64,000 nucleotides of DNA from Pseudomonas sp. ML96 (GTDB taxonomy: Bacteria; Pseudomonadota; Gammaproteobacteria; Pseudomonadales; Pseudomonadaceae): contig NZ_JPMY01000006.1 of assembly GCF_000761545.1 (NCBI RefSeq), positions 1 through 64,000 on the forward strand. The letters run 5' to 3'. The notes beneath the pieces were generated by a model. That model was not told the DNA's origin. It ran no database searches and worked only from the letters and a program-made list of their open reading frames with translations. This document shows, one piece after another, positions 35,394 through 43,310 of this stretch. A program made the translations under genes and the position numbers. Numbering within the stretch: position 1 is the stretch's first letter; each line of letters begins with the position of its first letter.

Positions 35394-36299
35394 TCAAGCC
35401 ATGTCGCTTTCGCTGAACTCCTCGGCCAAAAAGTCGATCAGGGTGCGTACCGAGGGCAGCAGGCCACGGCGAGACGGGAAGATGGCGTGCACGATGCCGC
35501 ACTTGGGCGACCAGCCCGGCAGCACTTCCACCAGCGTGCCGGCGGCCAGGTCGTCACGCACCGCCACCCGCGGCAGATGCACGATACCCACGCCAGCCAG
35601 CGCGCCGTTACGCAGGGCCAGCAGGTCGTCGGTGATCATCCGCGGCTTGTGCGCGATCACCAGCCGCGCATCGTCCGCACCCAGCAACTCCCACTGGTAT
35701 TCGCGTTGGGCGCCCCCCCAGTGCAGGCTCGGCAAGCGGCCCAACTCATCGGGTGTGAAGCCTTTTGGCAACGTGGCCAAGAGTTCCGGCTGCCCCACCA
35801 GGCACTGAGTACTTGCGCCGAGCACCTTCATCACCATGTCGGTGTTCTCCAGCGGCGGGAAGCGCACTCGCAGGGCGACATCGAAGCCCTCGTGGAGCAG
35901 ATCCACCCGGCGGTTGGTGCTCTCGACGTACAGCTCCACGAGTGGGTACTTGAGCATATAGCGGGTCAGCATCGGCCCGACCCAGGAGTTCAACAGCGTG
36001 GTAGGGCAGGCCAGGCGCACCAGGCCCCGCGGCTCGCAGCGATTGCGCTCGATCACCTCGGCCGCCCCCTCGGCCTCCACGCGCATCGCCAGGCAACGCT
36101 GGTAGTACTCCTGGCCGATCTCGGTGAGCGAGAGATGACGGCTGGTGCGATGCAACAGGCGCACGCCGAGCCGCTCCTCGAGCTGGGCGATGCGCCGGCT
36201 GAGCTTGGACTTGGGCATGTCCAGCGCGCGCCCGGCTGCGGCGAAGCCACCTTGCTCTACCACCTGGGTGAAGTAGTAGAGGCTGTTAAGGTCTTCCAT
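35394..36299 (-). CDS. LysR-family regulator
   Basis: The 301-residue protein has the N-terminal helix-turn-helix (FTQVVEQGGFAAAGRALDM followed by PKSKLSRRIAQLE) and a CrgA/DsdC-like effector domain (LVRLACPTTLLNSWVGPML). It is divergent from the YcaC-like hydrolase gene across 157 bp, so that gene is its probable target. Codon choice is strongly GC-rich compared with the preceding porin. The gene appears intact. Confidence 0.88.
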   Translation of the reverse strand: MEDLNSLYYFTQVVEQGGFAAAGRALDMPKSKLSRRIAQLEERLGVRLLHRTSRHLSLTEIGQEYYQRCLAMRVEAEGAAEVIERNRCEPRGLVRLACPTTLLNSWVGPMLTRYMLKYPLVELYVESTNRRVDLLHEGFDVALRVRFPPLENTDMVMKVLGASTQCLVGQPELLATLPKGFTPDELGRLPSLHWGGAQREYQWELLGADDARLVIAHKPRMITDDLLALRNGALAGVGIVHLPRVAVRDDLAAGTLVEVLPGWSPKCGIVHAIFPSRRGLLPSVRTLIDFLAEEFSESDMA

Positions 36300-36456
36300 A
36301 GATCGTTCTCCAAACAGAACGCTAGAGGCAATTTTTGTAGTCTAGTGGATTGGTCGTCTCGAATTTAATCTTTCTTCCATGCAGTGACGCACTGCAAAGC
36401 AAACCCAAATCACCGGCATAGCTGGAACCCACTGAAAGCAAATCGAGGACTTCACC

Positions 36457-37086
36457 ATGACCAACGCCACCTACAACCGCCTGGACAAAGACAACGCCGT
36501 CGTTCTGCTGGTCGACCACCAGGCAGGCCTTCTCTCCCTGGTTCGCGACATCGATCCCGACAAGTTCAAGAACAACGTCCTGGCTCTCGCCGATCTCGCC
36601 AAGTTCTTCAACCTGCCGACCATCCTCACCACCAGTTTCGAAACCGGCCCCAATGGCCCGCTGATGCCTGAGCTGAAAGAACTGTTCCCGGACGCTCCCT
36701 ACATCGCTCGTCCCGGCCAGATCAACGCCTGGGACAACGAAGACTTCGTCAAGGCGATCAAAGCCACCGGCAAAAAGCAGCTGATCATCGCCGGCGTGGT
36801 CACCGAGGTATGCGTTGCGTTCCCGGCCCTAGCGGCAATCGAAGAAGGCTTCGATGTGTTCGTCGCCACCGACGCTTCCGGGACCTTCGATCAGATCACC
36901 CGAGACTCCGCCTGGAGCCGCATGACACAGGCCGGCGCGCAGTTGATGAACTGGTTCGCCGTGGCCTGCGAGCTGCACCGCGACTGGCGCAATGACGTGG
37001 AAGGCCTGGCCAAGATCTGCTCCGACCACATTCCGGACTACCGCAACCTCATGACCAGCTACAGCGCCTTGGCTGCACGCAAGTGA
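36457..37086 (+). CDS. YcaC-like isochorismatase-family hydrolase
   Basis: The 209-residue cysteine hydrolase has Asp in VLLVDHQAGLLSL, Lys in KKQLIIAG, and the nucleophile in GVVTEVCVAFPALAA. Length and sequence match the YcaC group, whose members form octamers and whose substrate is still uncertain. It is only partly similar to the other isochorismatase-like protein at 30731. The divergent LysR gene is the likely regulator. The 188-bp gap to the RidA gene suggests a separate or loosely linked transcript. Confidence 0.88.
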   Translation: MTNATYNRLDKDNAVVLLVDHQAGLLSLVRDIDPDKFKNNVLALADLAKFFNLPTILTTSFETGPNGPLMPELKELFPDAPYIARPGQINAWDNEDFVKAIKATGKKQLIIAGVVTEVCVAFPALAAIEEGFDVFVATDASGTFDQITRDSAWSRMTQAGAQLMNWFAVACELHRDWRNDVEGLAKICSDHIPDYRNLMTSYSALAARK

Positions 37087-37274
37087 ACTCTCGTTGAGGC
37101 GGAACAAGAGCAAGTACAAGGTCTTGTTTGCCTGATGGTCGAGCACCGTTAGCGCAGGGAGGCCTTGAGCATAGAAGTGCCGAAGTACCGTTTTACTACG
37201 AGCATCTAGCAATCATTTCGATGACTGGTAGCTAACCCACACTGCAAGCAAATTTATCAATTGGAGAACATGTA

Positions 37275-37727
37275 ATGGCTAACCAAAAGAATCTTCCGGC
37301 AAAGAAAACCTCGAGCTTCGGCGTGGCTTGGGAGGGGCTGTACGGCTATGTACAGGCCATTCAGGTAAAGGACACCATCTACCTTTCTGGACAGTTGAGC
37401 CACGATACCAATGGCAATCTCATAGCACCGGCCGCACTGAATGAGAATGGCAGCCCCATTGACTTCTCTACCATGGAAGACCAGATGCGGCAGACATACA
37501 GCAATATTGTCGATCTGCTGGCAGAGTTCGGTGCGACTCTGGATCATGTGGTTGAGGAGACGCTTTTTGTGATCGACGTGCCCGCAGCATTCGCGGCTGC
37601 CGGCAAGGTTCGCAAAGAGTTCTATGGCGCTGAAGTGCCACAAGTCGCTAGCAACCTGATTGGCGTATCTGGCCTGGCGTTCCCACAGCAACTGATCGAA
37701 ATCACTATCCGTGCAGTGATTGAGTAA
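37275..37727 (+). CDS. RidA/YjgF-family protein
   Basis: The 150-residue protein of the Rid superfamily deaminates reactive enamine/imine intermediates made by PLP enzymes. The central segment DTIYLSGQLSHDTNG and QMRQTYSNIVDLLAEFGATL are diagnostic. The canonical active-site Arg of RidA, normally in the C-terminal strand (e.g. R..VA), is not clear: the strand reads ASNLIGVSGLAFP. It may therefore belong to a Rid subgroup without deaminase activity. TTGGAGAA precedes the ATG. A Rid protein near a PLP C-S lyase is a recurrent pairing, although they are 12 kb apart here. Confidence 0.85.
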   Translation: MANQKNLPAKKTSSFGVAWEGLYGYVQAIQVKDTIYLSGQLSHDTNGNLIAPAALNENGSPIDFSTMEDQMRQTYSNIVDLLAEFGATLDHVVEETLFVIDVPAAFAAAGKVRKEFYGAEVPQVASNLIGVSGLAFPQQLIEITIRAVIE

Positions 37728-37788
37728 TTCAGTTCCCGGACTGCTGTCAGCTCGACCGTGCATCAAATACAGCACGTGAGCTTTGGGG

Positions 37789-37815
37789 GCATGGCCGCTC
37801 GGCGAGCGGCCATGC
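37789..37815 (+). terminator. Terminator-like hairpin after RidA
   Basis: A perfect 12-bp stem GCATGGCCGCTC / GAGCGGCCATGC has a 3-nt loop and is followed by ATTT. Confidence 0.65.
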
Positions 37816-37892
37816 ATTTAGCTAGAGCGCTTGCTCCAAAAACGAAAGGTGCTCAGCAGGCCAGAAGAGTAAATCTCAACTGCTGCTACTCA

Positions 37893-37952
37893 GCGTCCGC
37901 TTTTGGCCGGTAGCGGCCCGTCGTCACCGGCTGTATTCGGCCAATAGCTGAC
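37893..37952 (+). repeat. Dispersed 60-bp imperfect inverted repeat, copy 3
   Basis: The left arm GTCCGCTTTTGGCCGG and right arm CGGCCAATAGCTGAC are related as an inverted repeat. It aligns along its full length with 13991-14050 and over 47 bp with 23371-23417, all in the same orientation. Confidence 0.75.
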
Positions 37953-38067
37953 CTTTCATCAAGTCCAAAGGCCGAACTTTCTACCTTGCTGCGGTTGAAT
38001 CTTGGCGCCCTAGTACCCTGTTACGGATGCCATAATCGCTAATAGATGAGCCTCACGGACTGCGGCC

Positions 38068-40791
38068 TTGATCCTGAAGAACACCAAGTGGGGCGCGCGC
38101 TGCACCTTCTCCCCAACGTTCACTGCGTACTTCACGGAGACCGACCTGCGCATCGACTTTGCAGGCAAGGTTAATGAGTGGCTGCTGGTGGAGTTGACCG
38201 GCGCCGAGGCGAAGGAGGGACTGGTATGGACTGCTGTGACCATCAATCTACTCCAAGGCCCACCAGTACGCCTGGATGGTTTGGACAAAACCGAAGGTCA
38301 GCGCTGGGTAACAGCGCTTCAAGACACGCTCCTGAAGGCCTTGGCTGAGGCTGGAGTCGAGGCTGTCAGCAAATACGAAGCCTGGTCCAAGTCAGCGCTT
38401 GGCAACCTTCCAAAGAACTGCTGGCAGCCATCCTGGCAAGCTCAGGACCTCCTGAGACGAACCCCCCTCCCAAAGTTGGCCTCAGGGCTTGATTACAACG
38501 CCCTTGCCGCACACCCGGCTATCCGTACCGCCCAGCAGACTCACCCGCTACTCTTGCGTGCGCCCCCCCAGTCCCCCGATCAGTTGCTGGCCTCGGAGCT
38601 TGGGCAACTGAACGAACGGTTCTTCGAAGTACAGTCGAAGCTGCCTATGTTCGACACCCTAGAAACGTCTCCACTCACCCAGGAACAACGGCGGGCGGTG
38701 ATCTGCTTCGACTCCAAGCTCCTGGTAGTGGCCGCCGCCGGCTCGGGTAAAACCGCCACGATGGTGGCCAAGGCTGCTTACGCGATAGCCATGGGCATTG
38801 CCCGGCCCGAGGAAATCCTCCTATTGGCCTTCAACGCCGATGCGGCAGATGAGCTCAAGGATCGCCTCGATCTGCGCCTGCAGAACCTCCCAGATGGCGA
38901 CAAAGTGTCTACGCGCACCTTTCACCGGTTTGGCCTAGACGTGATCGGCGCTGCCACCAACGCCAAGCCTCGGCCAGCTCCCTGGTTGGAGAACGGCCAG
39001 GATCTGGTGAAAGTCGCCGAGCTGATGGCCGAGCTTGCACTTACGGACAAAGCATTCAACGTAAATCTGATGCTAGTACGCACGGTGTTCTCCACGTCGT
39101 TGGGTAGAACCAGCGTCGGTGAAGCGGAGCAAACCGCGGGTGGGGAGTCCCTGCTGACCTTACGTGGCGAGATCGTAAAAAGCCGCGAGGAGCAGCTGAT
39201 CGCGGACTGGCTATTCTTTCACGGAGTCGAGTACCAATACGAGTCGCGCTACAAGCACGATACGGCCGACGCGCAGCACAGCCAGTACCACCCGGACTTC
39301 TACTACCCCGGTATCGATCTCTACCACGAGCACTTCGCCCTGGACGCGCACGGCAATCCGCCGCCGCACTTCAAGGACTATGCTGCCGGGATCGCATGGA
39401 AGCGCGCACTACACACCCAGCATCAGACCCAACTGATAGAAACCACCAGCCACACTCTGCGTATCGGCGAAGGCCTGGATGCGCTTGAGATGGCGCTGAT
39501 CAGCCGCGGTGTGGAGCTGAAGCCAGACCCCGGCCGCCTGCCTCCTGGCCGTCCGCCGCTCGAGAACGAGGTGCTGGCGAAGATCATCCGTAACCTGATC
39601 AAGCACGCCAAAGGTAACCAGCTCGATGTCGCCGAACTCGCTACTCGATCGGCAAAGCTCGACCCACTGCGAGGGCCGCTGATCGTCAGCCTCTACGCAA
39701 AGGTCTTGGAGCTGTGGCAGAGAGACCTGTCCACTTCGAACACTGTCGATTTCGAGGACATGATTAGCATGGCCATCATCCACGCCGAAGAAGGCGTGAG
39801 GTACCGCTCGCCGTACAAGCTGGTGATTGCCGACGAGTACCAGGACTCATCCTTCGATCGCGCCCGTCTGCTCCGAGCCATTACCAGCCGGCTGGACACA
39901 TTTCTAACTTGTGTCGGCGATGACTGGCAGTCGATCAACCGCTTCGCCGGTGCCGACATCGGTGTTATGCGTAACTTCGAACACTTCTTCGGCGGCGGCA
40001 CCACCTTGATGCTAAGCCATACGTTCCGGTGCCCAGAGCAACTCTGCCAAGTTTCCAGCCACTTCGTGCAGCAGAATCCCCTTCAGCTACGCAAACAGGT
40101 TCAGACCACCTCAACAGTCAAAGGCAATGCTATCCAGTGCTATGCAGCGGCGTCCGAGGATGAGCAACTGGAGCTGATCGAACGCATGGTGTCGCGCATC
40201 ACCATCAAACTGCGCTCAGTCTGGGAGGGGAGACGCAAACCGACGATCATGGTGCTTGGGCGGTACCGCAATGACCAGCCAGCGAACTGGAGCCGCCTGC
40301 AGAAGCTTTGCGGACAAGACACCGACCTCACCTACTCTACCGTGCACAGCAGCAAGGGCACCGAGGCTGACTACGTCCTGCTGGTGAACGTGGTGCGCGG
40401 GCGGCGGGGCTTCCCCAGCCAGATTGAAGATGACCCCATCCTGCAGATCGCGATGCCAGAGCCCGAGGAGTACCCATTCGCCGAAGAGCGCCGGCTGTTC
40501 TACGTCGCCCTCACACGCGCGCGGCGAGGATCATTCATCTTTACCCTCGAACACCGTGTATCGCCGTTCCTAACCGAGCTACAGGCGCAAGGCATGTTGA
40601 CGATCGTCAACAGGGATGGGGCGCCTGTAATTGTCGAGCCCTGCCCAGTGTGCAAGGTGGGCATGAAACGGCTGAAGAACGGGCCCTATTCCAACTTCTA
40701 CGGATGCTCGAATTTCCCGTCATGCAAGTGGACGGAGAGTGTCGAACGGAGTGACGGGCGATTCATGACGCATAACGAGAAAGACAATTGA
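38068..40791 (+). CDS. UvrD/helicase-IV-like helicase with nuclease-like insertion
   Basis: The 907-residue SF1 helicase has Walker A AAAGSGKT (222-229), Walker B IADEYQDSS (Asp589, Glu590), motif III VGDDWQSINRFAGAD, and the C-terminal YVALTRARR motif. Between motifs Ia and II, residues 370-435 (REEQLIADWLFFHGVEYQYE, YHPDFYYPGIDLYHEHF with Asp410) resemble a PD-(D/E)XK-type nuclease insertion of helicase IV relatives. A topoisomerase-type zinc finger ends the protein (CPVC ... CSNFPSC, about 859-886). The N-terminal 200 residues are unassigned. The start is TTG 38068; no ATG or GTG fits in frame nearby. It overlaps the DUF4238 gene and heads a three-gene operon. Confidence 0.82.
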   Translation: MILKNTKWGARCTFSPTFTAYFTETDLRIDFAGKVNEWLLVELTGAEAKEGLVWTAVTINLLQGPPVRLDGLDKTEGQRWVTALQDTLLKALAEAGVEAVSKYEAWSKSALGNLPKNCWQPSWQAQDLLRRTPLPKLASGLDYNALAAHPAIRTAQQTHPLLLRAPPQSPDQLLASELGQLNERFFEVQSKLPMFDTLETSPLTQEQRRAVICFDSKLLVVAAAGSGKTATMVAKAAYAIAMGIARPEEILLLAFNADAADELKDRLDLRLQNLPDGDKVSTRTFHRFGLDVIGAATNAKPRPAPWLENGQDLVKVAELMAELALTDKAFNVNLMLVRTVFSTSLGRTSVGEAEQTAGGESLLTLRGEIVKSREEQLIADWLFFHGVEYQYESRYKHDTADAQHSQYHPDFYYPGIDLYHEHFALDAHGNPPPHFKDYAAGIAWKRALHTQHQTQLIETTSHTLRIGEGLDALEMALISRGVELKPDPGRLPPGRPPLENEVLAKIIRNLIKHAKGNQLDVAELATRSAKLDPLRGPLIVSLYAKVLELWQRDLSTSNTVDFEDMISMAIIHAEEGVRYRSPYKLVIADEYQDSSFDRARLLRAITSRLDTFLTCVGDDWQSINRFAGADIGVMRNFEHFFGGGTTLMLSHTFRCPEQLCQVSSHFVQQNPLQLRKQVQTTSTVKGNAIQCYAAASEDEQLELIERMVSRITIKLRSVWEGRRKPTIMVLGRYRNDQPANWSRLQKLCGQDTDLTYSTVHSSKGTEADYVLLVNVVRGRRGFPSQIEDDPILQIAMPEPEEYPFAEERRLFYVALTRARRGSFIFTLEHRVSPFLTELQAQGMLTIVNRDGAPVIVEPCPVCKVGMKRLKNGPYSNFYGCSNFPSCKWTESVERSDGRFMTHNEKDN

Positions 40792-41729
40792 AAAAGAGAA
40801 AGCACCATTATATATGGCAATTTTATTTGGATGCTTGGTCCAGTAAAGGAAAGTTATGGTGCTTGCGAGAAAGCGTATTTCCATCGTCAACCTTGAACGT
40901 TGCCCAGTCACGCGATTTTTATAGGCTTCAAAGGCTGACTGAGGGTGAGAAGAAATATATAAGATTTATGATAGGAAATTCTTTCCCTAGGGATATGTTT
41001 GGGTTGCATAGCGATATTCTGGCGCGACATACCAGGCCATTTCGCCTGGAGGATAAATTAAAAGAGCTAGGCGTGCTTGATGAGGAGGCTCAGAGCCTCG
41101 TGGATAAACTGATAAATGATACTGAGGAGGATTTTCATAGTGAGATCGAGGGTGGTAAAGCCCAAGACTGTCTAAAAATGTTGAGGCTAGGTGATATCTC
41201 CTTTTGGGAAAATAATAGCCTTCGCCTTGTGTTTCTGCATTTCCTAGCGCTTCAATATTTTAGAACAAAGAAAATGCAGGATAAGATTTTTGAGGCGAAT
41301 TCTGGATTTTTGAAGCATGAGGCGGCTGCCAGGCTTGATATCGATCTGGCTCGGATGTGGGGGGTGACGCGTCAAATGGTGGCGCTAAATGTGACCAAAT
41401 CTCTATATTACGATAGATCCTATTCTTTGGTTTTGTTGGATAACGTAAGTGATGTGAGCTTTATTGCTGGTGATAGCGCCGCACTAAATACATGTGCATT
41501 TAATGGGGCTGAGGCGAATCGGTTGGAGTTTTATTACCCTGTGTCTCCAAGATTCGCTGTGTTAGTTACTAATAATAGGGGTGGCTGCGAGAGGGATGTG
41601 GTTGGGGGCGAAGAGGTGGAGAAATACAATAGAATGATGCTTGATCATGCCCATGAGTTTGTGTTCTCAAACAACAAGAGGCAGTTGGATAATTACCGGG
41701 ATTATTTTGTCCAGGACAGGGTTAGCTAG
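40788..41729 (+). CDS. DUF4238-family protein
   Basis: The 313-residue protein begins with MKKRKHHYIWQFYLDAWS, the conserved N-terminus of DUF4238 (R-x-HHY-P-QFYL). That supports TTG 40788 as start, which overlaps the helicase stop. The rest is helical, with a later strand-rich part (FIAGDSAALNT). The gene is visibly more AT-rich and uses rarer codons (AGA, ATA) than both neighbours, so it has a different origin or a relaxed history. DUF4238 function is unknown; the domain is frequent in mobile and defence-like islands. Coupled translation with the helicase implies a shared role. Confidence 0.78.
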   Translation: MKKRKHHYIWQFYLDAWSSKGKLWCLRESVFPSSTLNVAQSRDFYRLQRLTEGEKKYIRFMIGNSFPRDMFGLHSDILARHTRPFRLEDKLKELGVLDEEAQSLVDKLINDTEEDFHSEIEGGKAQDCLKMLRLGDISFWENNSLRLVFLHFLALQYFRTKKMQDKIFEANSGFLKHEAAARLDIDLARMWGVTRQMVALNVTKSLYYDRSYSLVLLDNVSDVSFIAGDSAALNTCAFNGAEANRLEFYYPVSPRFAVLVTNNRGGCERDVVGGEEVEKYNRMMLDHAHEFVFSNNKRQLDNYRDYFVQDRVS

Positions 41730-41739
41730 GGGGCTCGAC

Positions 41740-42975
41740 TTGACCAGCGATGATAAGGGCGAAAAGGGCGTTCAAGTTTCTGCTAGCCGCGAGGTTTACA
41801 GGTTCTCAAGCGATGTGGAAGACAATCCCACAGTTAGAGCGATGCGAGCAGCCGTTCGGTCGTGGGAGGAAAGTCCGGCTATCAAAGCGATGCAGGCGGC
41901 AGCCAGGTCGCTGGACGAAAACCCGGCGCTGAAGGCCATGCAAGCTGTTGCCAGATCATGGGAGCAAAGCTCAACGATGGCTGCGATGCGGGCGGCGTCC
42001 ATATCGCTGGAGGCGAACTCCAATCTCAAGGTGCTTCAAGATGCGGTTAGGTCGTGGGAGGAAAGCTCTTCCATGAAGGCGATTCGGGCTGCGGCGAAAT
42101 TGCAGGCGGGAAATCCGACGCTGATGGCCATGCAGGATGCAGTCAGGTCGTGGGAGGAGAGCCCATCGACCCAGGCGATGCGTGCGTTTGCCCGATCGCA
42201 GGAAGAGAATCCCACGTTGATGTCGATGGCAGCTGCAGTTAGGTCACTGGAGAGGCAATCCTCGCACACAGCGCTGAAGGTCATTAAGGGGGTCGCGGGC
42301 GCTTGGGGGCTGAGCCCTGAGTTTAAGAGCGCAGTAGCTTTAGCCCAGACATTCTTCCTACACCCGGATCAGGGAATCAGCGCAGACCCGACCACGGCAG
42401 TGAGTGGGTTAGGACTTTCGCCAGGGCTGACAGTCGATGCCGTTCTGGATGAGTTGGCATCCCGAGCCAGCCAGCCATCCGAGCCGCAGATCGCTGAGGT
42501 AAGTCCTCCTCTCGCTGAGGAGGTGCGGGAGAGTACATCGACTACAAGAGAGACAAGTCCTCCATCGCCGCAAGCTCAGAGCCTCAGTACAGCGCCTACC
42601 TGGTTGCTGCTTGTTTGGCTGTGGTTCGTGGCTCCCACGTTGATGCTGATCGTGCATTGGGAGGATGCGCGGCAGGGCTTGGCCGATATCAATGCACGGC
42701 TTCCCCAGACAGAAAGCCTGAAAGTAGTTAGAGACTTTATCCGAATTGAACTGGCAGGGAAGCCAGGCGACATTCGTCTGGTTCACGGGAAGGGCGTGCA
42801 CTTAAGGGAAGCTCCAGGAATGAAGGGCGCAATACTGCTGCATTTGCCCCCGGAGGCAGTTGTGGTTGTGCTTGAGAAGGTTGATCGTACCTGGCTTTTC
42901 GTATCGTACGAACATCAGGGGTACATGGTGGATGGGTACGTATCGACCAAGTTTTTGAAGAAGGTGCGCAAGTAG
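41740..42975 (+). CDS. 16-residue-repeat membrane protein with SH3-like domain
   Basis: The 411-residue product starts at TTG 41740 with AGGGGG six bases before. Residues 26-185 are ten 16-residue repeats of the form x-E-E-S/N-P-x-x-x-A-M-x-A-A-x-R-S. Trp-initial and Leu/Gln-initial units alternate, making a 32-residue (96-bp) double unit. A Pro/Ser-rich linker follows (about 215-285), then a membrane helix TWLLLVWLWFVAPTLMLIVH (near 287-306) and an SH3b-like domain (VHGKGVHLREAPG ... GYMVDGYVSTKFL, to 408). The topology is probably repeats on one side and SH3 on the other. No family is recognised. It ends the helicase-DUF4238 operon. Confidence 0.72.
   Translation: MTSDDKGEKGVQVSASREVYRFSSDVEDNPTVRAMRAAVRSWEESPAIKAMQAAARSLDENPALKAMQAVARSWEQSSTMAAMRAASISLEANSNLKVLQDAVRSWEESSSMKAIRAAAKLQAGNPTLMAMQDAVRSWEESPSTQAMRAFARSQEENPTLMSMAAAVRSLERQSSHTALKVIKGVAGAWGLSPEFKSAVALAQTFFLHPDQGISADPTTAVSGLGLSPGLTVDAVLDELASRASQPSEPQIAEVSPPLAEEVRESTSTTRETSPPSPQAQSLSTAPTWLLLVWLWFVAPTLMLIVHWEDARQGLADINARLPQTESLKVVRDFIRIELAGKPGDIRLVHGKGVHLREAPGMKGAILLHLPPEAVVVVLEKVDRTWLFVSYEHQGYMVDGYVSTKFLKKVRK
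41815..42294 (+). repeat. Ten tandem 48-bp coding repeats
   Basis: The array encodes ten 16-residue units. DNA copies of the Trp-initial unit are close (shared GTGGGAGGAAAG/GAGAG at about 41863, 42055 and 42151), indicating fairly recent duplication of a 96-bp double unit. Confidence 0.82.
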
Positions 42976-43310
42976 CGACTACAGAGTGTGGGCCTAGGCC
43001 AGCAGCCCGCCAACAGAGGCGGAGCTACTCATAACCAGCTTGTCGTTTGTGATGACCGGCCTTACGCAGACTCCAGTCCGGAAAATTATTCCAGGGCAAT
43101 AATTATTGGCCTGGAATAATTCTATATAAAATCCCGCGGCGGCATGGAATTGCGCTGGCGGAAAGCTGGCCGCAATAAGGCGCCTTCTTTTGCCTATCGG
43201 TTGGTGAATTCTGTGTCTGGATTCGAATTAGGTAATTTTATGCGGAAATTCATAATTCGCTGGCCGCGCAGTCATATTCTCCCCCGATAGCCGTGCCTGG
43301 TTGAATTCAC
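42976..43310. other. 335-bp AT-rich gap with a large palindrome
   Basis: No gene is supported. It contains a 38-bp near-perfect palindrome at 43084-43121 followed by TATATAAAAT, and an AT-rich stretch at 43200-43260. It lies between two convergent transcription units. Confidence 0.6.
43084..43121. repeat. 38-bp near-perfect palindrome
   Basis: Outer arms AATTATTCCAGG / CCTGGAATAATT (43084-43095, 43110-43121) enclose an inner perfect palindrome CAATAATTATTG (43097-43108). The only mismatch is the G pair at 43096/43109. There is no T tract, so it is not a standard terminator; an operator or replication/recombination site is possible. Confidence 0.8.

Larger units (their letters stand above)
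37728..38067. other. 340-bp gap with terminator and dispersed repeat
   Basis: It contains the hairpin at 37789-37815 and the repeat at 37893-37952. No gene is supported. It separates the metabolic block from the helicase operon. Confidence 0.65.

Noticed and set aside
35322..36368. 348-residue plus-strand open frame opposite the LysR gene
   Set aside because: Shadow of the LysR gene at 35394-36299, which has a complete family architecture.
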